From Gammaproteobacteria bacterium (GTDB taxonomy: Bacteria; Pseudomonadota; Gammaproteobacteria; Steroidobacterales; Steroidobacteraceae): a stretch of 64,000 nt of DNA. Numbering within the stretch: the first letter of the stretch is position 1; each line of letters opens with the position of its first letter. Shown here piece after piece: positions 38,042-47,453 of the stretch. Under the pieces are notes generated by a model. The model saw only the letters and a list, made by a program, of their open reading frames with translations. It had not been told where the DNA came from and made no database searches. The stretch spans positions 36,606 to 100,605 of the forward strand of contig JAQGOG010000048.1 of NCBI GenBank assembly GCA_028293765.1. Reading direction: 5' to 3'. The position numbers and the translations under genes were made by a program.

Positions 38042-39488
38042 GGCGATTCACTGGGCCGGCACTGCGCTGATGCTGCTGCTCGGCGCCTGTTCGTTCGCGC
38101 CACCGCTGAAAACGCCGGACATTCCAGCCGGGGAAGCCTATAAGGAAATCGGGCCCTGGACGCCGGCGCAGCCGGCCGACCGCCTGCCGCGCGACAGCTG
38201 GTGGACGCGCTACGACACCGTGGAGCTCGACGATCTGCAAAGGAGACTGATCGCCGGGAACCCGACGCTCGCCGCCTCACTAGCCAGTTACGCGCAGGCC
38301 AAAGCGATGAGCGATCAGGCGCGCGCGGGGCTGTTTCCCACGCTGAGTGTCAGCGCTGCCGTCACGCGCGATCGCGATTCGGTCAACGCGCCGCTCAGAT
38401 TGCCCACTGCGCCGGCCTACTTCAATTACAACTCGGTAGGTGGTAGCGTCAGCTACGAGCTCGACTTGTGGGGGCAGATTCGCAACGAGGTCGCCGCGGG
38501 TAAGGCCAACGCCGCAGCGTCCGCCGCAGATCTCGAGAACGCTCGCCTCTCGCTGATCGCGCAGCTGGTCGATGATTATATTCAGCTGCGCGCCCTGGAC
38601 CGCGACAGCGCGATCCTCGACCAGACGGTGACGACCTATATCCGCGCGCTCAAGGTCACCCAACAGCGCCACGATGCCGGCATCGCGCCCGGCCTCGACG
38701 TCTCGCAGGCGCAGACCCAGCTCGATGCCGCACGCTCCCAGGCCGCGCAGACGCTCGCCCAGCGCGCGCTGATGGAACATGCGATCGCGGCGCTGCTCGG
38801 TGTGTCGGCCTCGACGTTCTCGATCAAGCCCGAGATCGTCGCCATCAGGCTTCCGCAGATTCCCACCGGCGTCCCCACCACCTTGCTGCAGCGCCGTCCG
38901 GATATCGCCGCCGCGCAGCGGCGCATGATTGCGGCCAATGCCAACATTGGGGTCGCACGTGCGGCATATTTTCCGTCGCTCACGCTCGGCGCTCAGGGCG
39001 GCTTCGAGAGCAAATCCTTCTCGAACTGGCTGAGCGCACCGAGCGCGTTCTGGGCGATCGGACCGAATGCCCTGCTCAGCGTGTTTGACGGCGGCCTGCG
39101 CCGGGCACAGGTCGCCCAAGCGCGCGCCGAGTTCGACTCCTCCGCCGCGAATTACCGCAGTATAGTCGTCGGCGCGTTTCAGCAGGTCGAAGACAGCCTC
39201 GCCTTACTTAATCACTACCACGACGCCGCTGTGGACGAGAAGGCCGCAGTCGACAGCGCGCAGCGTACGCTGGACTTTTCTCTGGCGCTCTACGTCAAGG
39301 GTGCGACCGACTATCTCACCGTCGTGACCTCGCAGACCGCCCTCCTGCAGACCCAGCTGCAGGCACTCAATCTCGATACCCTGCAACTGGTCGCCAGTGT
39401 CGACCTGATCCGCGCGCTCGGCGGTGGTTGGGAGGATTCCGGGAGGGTGCGGGACGCCGAGGCGGTGGACGCGAAGCAGCACGGTTAG
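38028..39488 (+). CDS. Outer-membrane efflux lipoprotein (NodT/OprM family), system 2
   Basis: Protein of 486 residues with a lipoprotein signal ending LLGAC. The mature start is SFAPPLKTPDIPAG, followed by DSWWTRYDTVELDDLQ. Efflux repeats include QRRPDIAAAQRRMIAANANIG and LLSVFDGGLRRAQVAQA, and the protein ends with RALGGGW. It is the channel of tripartite pump 2 and a close counterpart of the gene at 25691. It converges with the Fn3-like gene. Confidence 0.9.
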   Translation: MARVKAIHWAGTALMLLLGACSFAPPLKTPDIPAGEAYKEIGPWTPAQPADRLPRDSWWTRYDTVELDDLQRRLIAGNPTLAASLASYAQAKAMSDQARAGLFPTLSVSAAVTRDRDSVNAPLRLPTAPAYFNYNSVGGSVSYELDLWGQIRNEVAAGKANAAASAADLENARLSLIAQLVDDYIQLRALDRDSAILDQTVTTYIRALKVTQQRHDAGIAPGLDVSQAQTQLDAARSQAAQTLAQRALMEHAIAALLGVSASTFSIKPEIVAIRLPQIPTGVPTTLLQRRPDIAAAQRRMIAANANIGVARAAYFPSLTLGAQGGFESKSFSNWLSAPSAFWAIGPNALLSVFDGGLRRAQVAQARAEFDSSAANYRSIVVGAFQQVEDSLALLNHYHDAAVDEKAAVDSAQRTLDFSLALYVKGATDYLTVVTSQTALLQTQLQALNLDTLQLVASVDLIRALGGGWEDSGRVRDAEAVDAKQHG

Positions 39489-39521
39489 GTCTCGGCCGTG
39501 TGCCACGGGATCCTGCGCTCC

Positions 39522-39980
39522 TTAATCGCGTTTAGGGAAAGCCACTATTCGCTCGCCGGACCCGGGTGTGCTGAACTGATTGACGGGGCTCTCCACCCCA
39601 TCGCTCTTACCATTGCTCTCCGTCGAGGTCACCCTGTAGTAGTAGGTCGTGCGCGGCTTGAGGCCGCTCACGCGCACTCGGAAAATCGTCTCTGGATGCG
39701 CCCGGTTGAGCCTGATTTGAGAGTTCGCGCTCTCGCTCAGGTTCTTGGGATCCGTACCGTAGTGCACGACGCCAAAATGATCGTCCGATCCCCCAGGGTT
39801 GTTGGTGGTCCACCTGATGATGGCCAAGTCGTCGTGAGCCAATTCGAGTGCTGGTCCTTGGGTGATCTCGACGCGCGCCGCTTTCTCCGCCGGAGGAAGG
39901 ACCTGAGAGAAGGTTGGGTTGGAGGAGAGCAAGCTGCCTACCGTGGCCGTGAGCGCCAGTTTCAGAAGCAATTTATTCAT
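39522..39980 (-). CDS. Exported Fn3-like protein (purple-acid-phosphatase N-domain type)
   Basis: Protein of 152 residues with a signal peptide (LLLKLALTATVGSLLSSN). One fibronectin-III-like domain follows: LAIIRWTTNNPGGSDDHFGVVHYG and VSGLKPRTTYYYRVTS. This matches the N-terminal domain of purple acid phosphatases, but no phosphatase domain follows, so it is a stand-alone binding module. GGAGG lies upstream of ATG 39980. It is downstream of the dihaem cytochrome gene and separated from it by a perfect hairpin. Confidence 0.7.
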   Translation of the reverse strand: MNKLLLKLALTATVGSLLSSNPTFSQVLPPAEKAARVEITQGPALELAHDDLAIIRWTTNNPGGSDDHFGVVHYGTDPKNLSESANSQIRLNRAHPETIFRVRVSGLKPRTTYYYRVTSTESNGKSDGVESPVNQFSTPGSGERIVAFPKRD

Positions 39981-40048
39981 GGACAGACCTCCACTCATGG
40001 ATCATGGACAGACCTTCAATCGCAGTCCGCTTGAGGAGCGATGCAAGG

Positions 40049-40076
40049 GCATGGGGTCGCGCGCGCGACCCCATGC
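40049..40076. terminator. Perfect 28-base palindrome (14-bp arms)
   Basis: GCATGGGGTCGCGC is followed directly by its exact complement GCGCGACCCCATGC, a perfect inverted repeat with no spacer. It lies between the 3' end of the dihaem cytochrome gene and the start of the Fn3-like gene, both on the minus strand. It could be a terminator without a T-tract, an mRNA-stabilising stem or a protein-binding site. Confidence 0.5.
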
Positions 40077-40130
40077 GTCCAGATCTCCTCCCGACTTGTC
40101 CGTCTTGCATCCGCCGTCCAGCGTGTTGCC

Positions 40131-41981
40131 CTATAGAATGGGGTTCGGACTAGGTAGAGGCGCTACATCGCAGATTCCCTGCGCGCAGGGGGGAAGAGGC
40201 GGAGTGGGAATGAGGACCTCGTTACCTTGCGTCGATGCCGAACCACCGGTCATACACGCACCCGTAAAGGTGTTGATGTTTGGGTAGGTGCTGACGGTTG
40301 GGTTAGCTGGGTTGTAGCCGTCCGTCAGGTCTTGCATGGCGAGCACGAGCAGGTTCTCTTCCTGATCCGTCAAGCCAAGATTACCGATCGTCATGTCCAT
40401 GTTGTTCGAGACCTCGGGCATCGGCCAGCAGTCGACTTTTTCGGTCTTTCCTGCCGGGCAGTGTCCGGAAGTGACGGGGTATGCAAACATGTCCCGCGTG
40501 TTGTAAAAATGGACGAGCTGCTTCAGGCTCTTGATGTAGCCGTTGTGAAAGAACTCCTTCTGGAAGTACGGGATTGGTTTCCCGTTCGCGTCGACCTGGC
40601 CGGCCTCGGTGGTCGGACACTGCGGCGGTGTCATGCCCACATTGCGCACCGTCGACACCTGCTGTCGGCCGTCCATCCGCGGCGCGAACTGCGTCCAGGC
40701 CGAGTTCGGATTGGGGGCGGAGCCGGGGCCGCTTCTGAGGAAAGTGCCTAATCCCAAATCTCGGTAGCCGAAGCCAAAGGAATTGGCCGTAAACCCGAAG
40801 GGATCCGGCGTGGACTGATAAAAGATGGCATCCCTGGGATTCAGTGGCAGGCCGAGATTGGAATAGCCGAAGCACGTGAACAGCGGCCTCGCATTTGCAG
40901 CATAGGTGCCGGTATCGGCCTGGCCCGGCTTCAGGAGGGTCGATTGTCCGTCGAGGTGGCAGGAATTGCAGTTCCCTTTGCCGCGGAACAAAGTGACACC
41001 GGCAAGCTCTTGCGGCGACTGGGTAGGCGTGCCCGCTATGGCGAAATCGACTTTCGAGGTGAAAGGGCTGACCTCTGGTGAGCTTTCGAAGAAGGAAATG
41101 GACTGCGCCCAGTGATTATATGCCTCGTTGGCCTTGGTGCGGTCTGCCGGAGTTAGCGGAATTGGCGTGGCGCTCGGCCCCAATACCACCGCCCCTCCAG
41201 GAGTGCCGCAGATCCCCTCAGAGTTGAACGGGAACTTGATCGCGAGTGAGGTGGGCCCCCAGACCTGCTCAAAGAGCGGTCGGTACACCGACTGGGACAG
41301 CCGGAGCGCGATGCAAGCCGTGTCAGGGAGGGCGTGTTCCTGGGTATCGACCGGAGGGTGCTGTGACTGCTCGGCGTCGGCACTCTGCAACAAGTATCCG
41401 GTCGCGCGGCCATCCCAGAAGTTTCCGCCAACGAACAAGCCATCGCTGATGTGGTAATCGAGTACCGGGAATCGGGGTGAATACGTGTATCGCTGCGCTG
41501 TCCGCTTGCCGGCCCGAAATTCTTCCGATCCGGGATACGCGACCATCGTCAGATTGACGGACGGGATCGGTCCGCTAAAGCCGGCGTAGGGCATGTGACA
41601 GAAAGCGCAGGCCCGATTCCTGAAAGGGGACATGTTCTCGTCGTAATTCATCAGCTTGCCGAGTACTCGCACTTCGTCATATCCGGTTCCCTGAAGTGTT
41701 GGAGGTTGGCCTGTCACCGTCGGAGGCGGCAGTGCGCGCCACTGGTCGAGAGCCTGAAGGAAGATGCCTTGAACTTCGCGCCGAACCCGGGCTATCTCAG
41801 GGCGCAAATCGGCCGGGAGAATGCCAGGTGGGTATGGGTTGTATAGTGGTGGAACGACTTGTTTCAGCCTGGGCTCGGCTGCCGGACTCGTTTGCTGCGC
41901 CGAGGCGGTATGAGAAAAGATGTAGGCTCCGAGAACCACGGCTAGGGTGCCCGACACGGTGGTGATTACGCTTGTGCGCAT
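40131..41981 (-). CDS. Periplasmic dihaem cytochrome-c peroxidase (MauG/CCP) family protein
   Basis: Protein of 616 residues with a signal peptide (TLAVVLGAYIFSHTASA). Two c-type haem sites are CAFCH (His129) and CNSCH (His342), and GGNFWDGRATG is the family WDGRA block. It is longer than classical dihaem peroxidases (about 330-460 residues) because of extra loops and a Cys/Pro-rich C-terminus. It probably reduces peroxide or oxidises an organic or protein substrate in the periplasm. I chose ATG 41981 because the signal begins there; the upstream 37 residues lack support. It sits between a TonB receptor and an Fn3 protein, which may share its regulation. Confidence 0.82.
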   Translation of the reverse strand: MRTSVITTVSGTLAVVLGAYIFSHTASAQQTSPAAEPRLKQVVPPLYNPYPPGILPADLRPEIARVRREVQGIFLQALDQWRALPPPTVTGQPPTLQGTGYDEVRVLGKLMNYDENMSPFRNRACAFCHMPYAGFSGPIPSVNLTMVAYPGSEEFRAGKRTAQRYTYSPRFPVLDYHISDGLFVGGNFWDGRATGYLLQSADAEQSQHPPVDTQEHALPDTACIALRLSQSVYRPLFEQVWGPTSLAIKFPFNSEGICGTPGGAVVLGPSATPIPLTPADRTKANEAYNHWAQSISFFESSPEVSPFTSKVDFAIAGTPTQSPQELAGVTLFRGKGNCNSCHLDGQSTLLKPGQADTGTYAANARPLFTCFGYSNLGLPLNPRDAIFYQSTPDPFGFTANSFGFGYRDLGLGTFLRSGPGSAPNPNSAWTQFAPRMDGRQQVSTVRNVGMTPPQCPTTEAGQVDANGKPIPYFQKEFFHNGYIKSLKQLVHFYNTRDMFAYPVTSGHCPAGKTEKVDCWPMPEVSNNMDMTIGNLGLTDQEENLLVLAMQDLTDGYNPANPTVSTYPNINTFTGACMTGGSASTQGNEVLIPTPPLPPCAQGICDVAPLPSPNPIL

Positions 41982-42307
41982 GACCGGCCTCCCGCAATCT
42001 TGGTGAACTGTAGTTTGAGTCGTAGATACTGACTTGCCTCCCGTAATTCGCCACCAAATCGGAAACATAGGCGCGAGATCCGCCGCACACAATAGACAAC
42101 GCGCGCGTTGACGCGAAATGTCTGAAGATGTCCGGCAATGTCGCAGCAGGCTGTCGGATCAGAGAACGCGTCTGCGAGATGCTGTCTGCGTTCGAGCGAC
42201 GACCGTGAGCACGTCGCACTTCCGGAATAACACGCGGAAGCTGTCGCGCCTTTGTGGACGCCGAAGACCAACCGTCGTGCTCGCTGCATCCGCCAGAGCG
42301 GGCGTCA
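41982..42307. other. Gap without a gene
   Basis: About 325 bases between the TonB receptor end and the cytochrome start, both on the minus strand. I see no gene. It probably contains the cytochrome promoter. Confidence 0.5.
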
Positions 42308-44842
42308 TTAGAACTTGTAGCGCAACTGCAGGTTGACCTCGGTGCCGAAAATCGGCCGCGCCATTTCCAGGCCGTTGACGATCCCTGAGGTGGTCACGCG
42401 GGCGTTGCCTTCGGTCAGGCCGATCTCATTCGTGAGATTGGAGCCTTGCAGTCGCACTTCGAAGTTCGTGGCGACCGTCGTCACGACGCCGGCATCGAGC
42501 GTGTCGTACCTGGGCAACGGCTGCGTGTTGCCGATATCCGAATAACGCAGACCAACGTGCGTCCAGGTCGCGAACACACGCAGGTCGCCCCAGGGCACCG
42601 GCAGCTCGTATTGCGGCGTGAAGCGGAACTGTATCTTCGGTTGCCGCTGCAGCGTTTTGCCGGTGAAGTTGAAGCCGGGGCTGCCGCCGATGCCGGCGGA
42701 AACGAATCCAGTATAGGTCGCCTGCTGCCAGTCGCCCGAGATTCCGAGGGTCAGGTGCTCGAGCGGCAGCCAGCTTGCTTCGAAGCCGACGCCATAGGCC
42801 TCGGAACCGTAAGAGGCGGTTACTTGTGTCCCATCGGCCAGGAACTGCTGATACGGCACGCCGTAGAAGCGGCGGCGGAAAACGTCGATGACGCCGTAGA
42901 CAGTGCTGGTCTGCGCGCGGTAACCCACTTCATAGTTCTGCACCTGCTGCGACTGCGGAGTGCCGCTACGCAAGTCATCGAATCCCGGGAAGTGGTAGCC
43001 CTGATTGATGCGGCCGAAGACGCTCATGTGCGAGCTGAGCTCATAGTTCGTGCCTAATGCCCAGGAGCCGAACGTGTGATTGTACGTCGAGCTCATCCAG
43101 GGGCCATTGGCGACATTGGTGCCGTTGTTGTAGAGCGTGAGCGGATTGCCGTCGAGATCCACTGATGTCGTGCCTTGGACCGTGCCGTTGACCCTCTGGT
43201 TTTCTACGCGGTACCCGGCATCGAACAGCCATGGTCCTATCCGCCATTGGTCCGAGAAGAACCCCGCGGCGTTCTTGCCGCTGTAACGGTCGACTAAAGC
43301 CGTGGTTGCACCGCTGAGCAGACCGTTCTGCGTGACCTGGGCGCCGTTACTCAATCTCAGATTGATCAGCTGCGCGTTGGGCGTTGCCGTGACCAGCATG
43401 TTGTTGCCCAGATACCAGGTATCGTCCGAGGAGTAGCTGGCGAAATAGCCGCCCACCGTCAGCGAGTTGCCGGGAAACAGCTCCTTGGTGAAGCGCAGGT
43501 CATCAGTGAACGACTGGATCTTCTTGTCCACGATCCAGAAGCCCAGGGAGGCGATTTCGGTACCCGGGCTGACGGGCCCGCCGGCGTTCGGGCCGCTGGC
43601 CCAGGTCGCAGTGCCCGAGGTCGCAGGTCCCCCGGCTGCCAGGACCGGGGAGCCGGGTGTGTTGACGGTTGTAATCTGCCCTGAGATGAATGAGCCGAGC
43701 GTCTGGGGCGAAAGATTGTTGAACAACGCGTTGGTGGGCATGTGGCCGCTGGTGTAGCCGACCTTGTTGCTCAACTTCCAGTCGCCGACGTCGAGGTCCA
43801 GATCACTGCCGAACAAGCGGATGTCCGCACCCCGGCCATCGGCGAGATTGGCCGTGACCCTGCCTGGCGTGCTGCCGGGAAACTCCTCGACCGAAATGCC
43901 CCGTACCGCGTTGCCGGCGAAGGTGCCCGAGCCGGGACTGAAGCCCGGAAAAGCCGAGACGTCCTTGCCATTGGCGCTGACCTGGAGCGGCACGTCGGTG
44001 ATGAACAGGTTCTTGTCGTTGAGCACTCTGCCGTAGAAGAGTAGCGAGCCATTGTCCAGCTTGTGGGACAGCGTGCCGGTGAGCTGCCCGCCGTCATCCG
44101 CAGGGAACTGCGGCTTGCGAACCCCGTTCGAGTTGCGATAGAAGCCGCCCAGGCTGAAGAACCAGTCCTCGGAAACCGGCCCACCATAGAAGGCGTCGAG
44201 CCGGTAGAGTCCTTCCGATCCGACAGTCAGACCGATATCGCCATGGGCTGTCGGGCCGCCCTGGCGCAGGATGAAGTTCGCGGTCGCGCCGATCTGGCCA
44301 TTGGAGAATACGACTGCGGGACCGCCCAGAACGACCTCGGCGCGCTCGATCGTTTCGTCGATGCGGAACAGTGAGGAATTCTCCATGAACGACAGCGTCG
44401 GCACCGGGAAAAGCGGTGAGCCGTTCAGTTGGTAGGTGACATACGGCGCATCGCCCCCGCCGGGAAATCCGGCTAGCTCGATGTTCGCGCCGGTTACGCC
44501 ACTGCTCGACTCCGCCCATATCCCGGGCACGATCTTGAGCAGGTCGGCCGCGCTGGATGGGTTCGCCGTGCGGATCTCCTCGAGGCTCGCGGTAGTTATC
44601 GAGAAGCTGGCGTCGAGCTTCTTCAAGCCGACCGCCGTGCCCGTCACGACGACCTCCTCGAGCGTGTTGGTGTTCGCGCTGCTGGCATCCGCGATGGGGG
44701 CTTCCGGCTGCGCCTGTGCCTGCGTGGCCGACTGCGGCGCTTCGGCCGGCGCCGCACCGGATTGCGCCGCGGCATTCTGCATCAATGCTGCTGCCACCAT
44801 CGGTGCGGTCAGCGCCATCGAAAGCATTCGTCGTCGCTTCAC
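42308..44842 (-). CDS. TonB-dependent outer-membrane receptor
   Basis: Protein of 844 residues. A signal peptide (LSMALTAPMVAAALMQNAAA) is followed by a short Ala/Gln-rich linker and TLEEVVVTGTA, the TonB box region. The plug domain (about 80-200) contains LKIVPGIWAESSSG. A long 22-strand-type barrel ends in LNLQLRYKF-like residues with terminal Phe. I chose GTG 44842, preceded by AGGGGGAG; the next ATG is five codons later. The substrate is not known; there is no siderophore or carbohydrate gene nearby. Confidence 0.87.
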   Translation of the reverse strand: MKRRRMLSMALTAPMVAAALMQNAAAQSGAAPAEAPQSATQAQAQPEAPIADASSANTNTLEEVVVTGTAVGLKKLDASFSITTASLEEIRTANPSSAADLLKIVPGIWAESSSGVTGANIELAGFPGGGDAPYVTYQLNGSPLFPVPTLSFMENSSLFRIDETIERAEVVLGGPAVVFSNGQIGATANFILRQGGPTAHGDIGLTVGSEGLYRLDAFYGGPVSEDWFFSLGGFYRNSNGVRKPQFPADDGGQLTGTLSHKLDNGSLLFYGRVLNDKNLFITDVPLQVSANGKDVSAFPGFSPGSGTFAGNAVRGISVEEFPGSTPGRVTANLADGRGADIRLFGSDLDLDVGDWKLSNKVGYTSGHMPTNALFNNLSPQTLGSFISGQITTVNTPGSPVLAAGGPATSGTATWASGPNAGGPVSPGTEIASLGFWIVDKKIQSFTDDLRFTKELFPGNSLTVGGYFASYSSDDTWYLGNNMLVTATPNAQLINLRLSNGAQVTQNGLLSGATTALVDRYSGKNAAGFFSDQWRIGPWLFDAGYRVENQRVNGTVQGTTSVDLDGNPLTLYNNGTNVANGPWMSSTYNHTFGSWALGTNYELSSHMSVFGRINQGYHFPGFDDLRSGTPQSQQVQNYEVGYRAQTSTVYGVIDVFRRRFYGVPYQQFLADGTQVTASYGSEAYGVGFEASWLPLEHLTLGISGDWQQATYTGFVSAGIGGSPGFNFTGKTLQRQPKIQFRFTPQYELPVPWGDLRVFATWTHVGLRYSDIGNTQPLPRYDTLDAGVVTTVATNFEVRLQGSNLTNEIGLTEGNARVTTSGIVNGLEMARPIFGTEVNLQLRYKF

Positions 44843-45020
44843 GGCTCCCCCTCTTCGATGCGTGAGCACCGAATCCTCAAGCCCTAAGCATTCGCGTTGC
44901 GGAGCAACAACGGGGAGCGGCGTTGAGTTCCGCTTCCGCGCAGTACTGTGTAGCAATGTTGCCACTATCAGGCATCGAGAACAAGAGTTGTCGGCAACAG
45001 CCGAGGTCACGCCTCTGGAG

Positions 45021-45167
45021 TCATCGCTCCATGCTGTTGTGGGGCGCCCGCTCGATAGGTCGTACGCTCTGACCCGATGGCGAACGAGTCAACTCGACGT
45101 TGTATCGCCTGCCCTGAAACTCGATGTTGATGTTGGCCAGCACTTCGTTCACTGCCCGACATTCCAT
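45021..45167 (-). CDS. Possible 48-residue small protein
   Basis: An ATG at 45167 preceded by GGCGGGG opens a 48-codon frame (starting MECRAVNEVLANINIEFQG). Its residue composition looks natural and predicted beta/alpha. It lies upstream of the TonB receptor on the same strand. I do not recognise it. It may be a real small protein or a fragment. Confidence 0.3.
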   Translation of the reverse strand: MECRAVNEVLANINIEFQGRRYNVELTRSPSGQSVRPIERAPHNSMER

Positions 45168-45570
45168 CCCCGCCGTTCCTTATCTGGCTGACAGTCCCCG
45201 CGCTGTCACTTCGGAGTGAAGCCGACAATCCGCTGCCTGGACCACAATATCCTTGCGCCAGGCTGCGGAATTTCCCGCGTTTGTTCCGTCGCGCTTGCGC
45301 AGAGCATAAAGCTGCGCGCCTGGAGCGGGCGAACAAAATTCCTGAGATGAACCTGACGTAGTGGTCTGGCGCCATAGCGCAAGTTTGTGTGGTTTCCGTC
45401 AACATTGGCGAGCGGCTGGACATGCAATACTAAGGCAGCTGACGGGCCGGTGCTCGATTCTGCCTCAGTAGGGGGGAGCGGTCCCAGGAAGTGAGATGGG
45501 ACGCACACACTCGCTCAATTCGGGGGTCGCCGGAGAGGGCAGATTGATACTTTAAGCGAGGCGTCCTATT
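45168..45570. other. Gap of about 400 bases
   Basis: No recognisable gene on either strand. It lies between the possible small minus-strand ORF and the Cys-rich plus-strand gene, so divergent promoters are expected. I could not place them. Confidence 0.45.
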
Positions 45571-46035
45571 GTGGGTAGCGGAGCGTTCCGGCTACCATGC
45601 CTCGACCTTCACGGGATTATTCGTAAGCGTTCAACGGTCTCCTTATCCAACGTGCGAAGACTACGGCTACTGACCCTTCTCGTGACATTGCTGACGCTGC
45701 CCGGCTACGGGCTGGCGGGGCTTGCGCACGTGCGTAGCTGCCAAGCACAGATGAGCGCCTCCCATCAGGTCGTCACGGCCGGCGACTGTTGTCCCGGGAA
45801 GGCAGATCAGAACACCCCTTGCAAGCGGTTCGGCGACGGCTCGCCGTCTGGCAAGAACGGCCCGTGCACGGCGTGCAAAGCGGGTTACAACTGCAAGAGC
45901 CCGCAGTCCTACGAGCCGACGCACCTCGTGGCGATGCTCCTGATTCCGGTCCGACCGGCTGTCACCGTAGATCCTCCAACACTCGTCTCCTTCCACAGCC
46001 CCAATGGGCTGTGGCGCCCGCCCCGACTCATCTGA
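45571..46035 (+). CDS. Cys-rich exported protein at head of the cus operon
   Basis: Frame of 154 residues with a strong signal-type segment (LRLLTLLVTLLTLPGYGLAG). A cysteine-rich part follows with DCCPGK, TPCKRF and GPCTACKAGYNCKSP, and then a hydrophobic stretch (HLVAMLLIPVRPAV). The start is either GTG 45571 (AGG nine bases upstream, but 27 extra residues) or GTG 45652 (clean signal peptide). The cysteine arrangement suggests metal binding in the periplasm. Position before cusC-like, cusB-like and cusA-like genes supports a copper or silver link. I do not recognise a named family. Confidence 0.6.
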   Translation: MGSGAFRLPCLDLHGIIRKRSTVSLSNVRRLRLLTLLVTLLTLPGYGLAGLAHVRSCQAQMSASHQVVTAGDCCPGKADQNTPCKRFGDGSPSGKNGPCTACKAGYNCKSPQSYEPTHLVAMLLIPVRPAVTVDPPTLVSFHSPNGLWRPPRLI

Positions 46036-46166
46036 ACGACTCCTTGCCGGCTTGGCCGGCGCTCCCTCGCAGCGGGCTGTCGCTGGCCTGATGCACGTGG
46101 GCGCTGCCGCTGCAGCGCGTCTTGCGTGACTCTCGTCACCGGCAGGTGCGTGCTGCACGAGTCTTC

Positions 46167-47453
46167 ATGCATGGAATTCGCACCATGTTCAGATGTGTTT
46201 TGTTGATCTGTCTCTTGGGAGTCACCGCCCTCGTCGAGGCTGAGCCCCTGAGCTTCGATGCCGCGCTAGAACTCGCGACGCGATCGTCACCCGATATTGC
46301 CGTGCAAACCGCCAGCGTCGAGGCGGCGCAGTCCGCCTCGGTCGCAGCCGGAAGATTGCCCGACCCGAAGCTCACGGTGGGGATTGAGAACCTGCCCGTT
46401 ACGGGTGAAGAGAAAGGGAGTCTGACTCGAGACTTCATGACCATGCGCAAGGTCGGACTGATGCAGGAGGTGCCCAACTCCCGCAAGCGTGAGGCTCGAG
46501 CCGCCGCTGCGGAAGCCGGCGCTGCCCGGGCACAAGCGGAGCGGCGCGTGAGCATCCTCACAGTGCGTCGGGATACTGCGTTGGCGTGGCTGGATCGCTA
46601 TTACCTGGAGCGCCGTGGCGTGCTACTTGATGAGCTCGAACGGGAGAATCAGCTCTTCGCACAGGCGGTTCAGGCGCAGTTCGCAGGCGGTCGCGGCATG
46701 CCGGCCGATGTGATTGTGCCGAAGCAGGAGGCGGCTGAGATCGCGGATCGCCGCGATGAGCTCGCCAGCGAGATCGCGAAATCCAAAGCGACATTGAGGC
46801 GGTGGGCCGGCGCGGCCGGTGACGAGCCGCTCGCGGGCGACCCGCCCGCGTTGCCAATCGATGCGGAGCATCTTCGGGGACACATTCACGAGCACCCGGA
46901 ATTGGCCGTATTTGTGCCCATGACGCAGATGGCACAAGCCGAGGTGCATGAGGCGGAAGCCACGAAGCGACCGGACTGGGGCGTGGAGCTAGCGTACGGA
47001 CGCCGCGGTGCCGCCTTCAGCGATATGGTTACTCTTCAGGTCACCCTCGATCTGCCCGTGTTCACCCGGACGCGTCAAGACCCGCAAATCGCAGCGAGGC
47101 GGCAGGAGCTGACGCGCGTCGAGGCGCAGCGTGAGGCGATGCTCCGCGACCACACGCAAGAGCTCGATGCCGAATTGGCCGAGTATGAGGTGACTACCCG
47201 ACAGCTTGCGCGGCTGCGGGAAGTGCATCTGTCGCTCGCGCAACAGAAGGTTGACTATCAGTTCGCCAGTTACCGCGCCGGCAAGGCGGACTTGGCCGCG
47301 GTATTAAACGCCCGTCGCGAGTTGATCGACGCGCGGCTCAAGGAGCTCGAGGTCGAAGGCAAGCGCACCGCAACGGTCGCGAAGCTCTACTTTTTCTACG
47401 GCGCCGGTGCGACCGACCGCAAGGCGCTACCGGACGAGGGGGGCTCGCGATGA
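46167..47453 (+). CDS. cusC: Outer-membrane factor of Cu/Ag efflux (CusC/CzcC family)
   Basis: Protein of 428 residues with a signal peptide (CVLLICLLGVTALVEA). Two outer-membrane-efflux repeats include SFDAALELATRSSPDIAVQ at the start and ELDAELAEYEVTTRQLARL in the second half. It is the TolC-type channel of a heavy-metal pump. It lacks a lipobox cysteine, so it is CzcC-like in export. The start is uncertain between ATG 46167 and ATG 46185. It overlaps the adaptor by four bases. Confidence 0.78.
   Translation: MHGIRTMFRCVLLICLLGVTALVEAEPLSFDAALELATRSSPDIAVQTASVEAAQSASVAAGRLPDPKLTVGIENLPVTGEEKGSLTRDFMTMRKVGLMQEVPNSRKREARAAAAEAGAARAQAERRVSILTVRRDTALAWLDRYYLERRGVLLDELERENQLFAQAVQAQFAGGRGMPADVIVPKQEAAEIADRRDELASEIAKSKATLRRWAGAAGDEPLAGDPPALPIDAEHLRGHIHEHPELAVFVPMTQMAQAEVHEAEATKRPDWGVELAYGRRGAAFSDMVTLQVTLDLPVFTRTRQDPQIAARRQELTRVEAQREAMLRDHTQELDAELAEYEVTTRQLARLREVHLSLAQQKVDYQFASYRAGKADLAAVLNARRELIDARLKELEVEGKRTATVAKLYFFYGAGATDRKALPDEGGSR

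Noticed and set aside
39978..40015. 13-base direct repeat CATGGACAGACCT around the Fn3 gene start
   Set aside because: It is a single short duplication at 39978-39990 and 40003-40015, probably a local slip; there is no evidence for a mobile-element target duplication.
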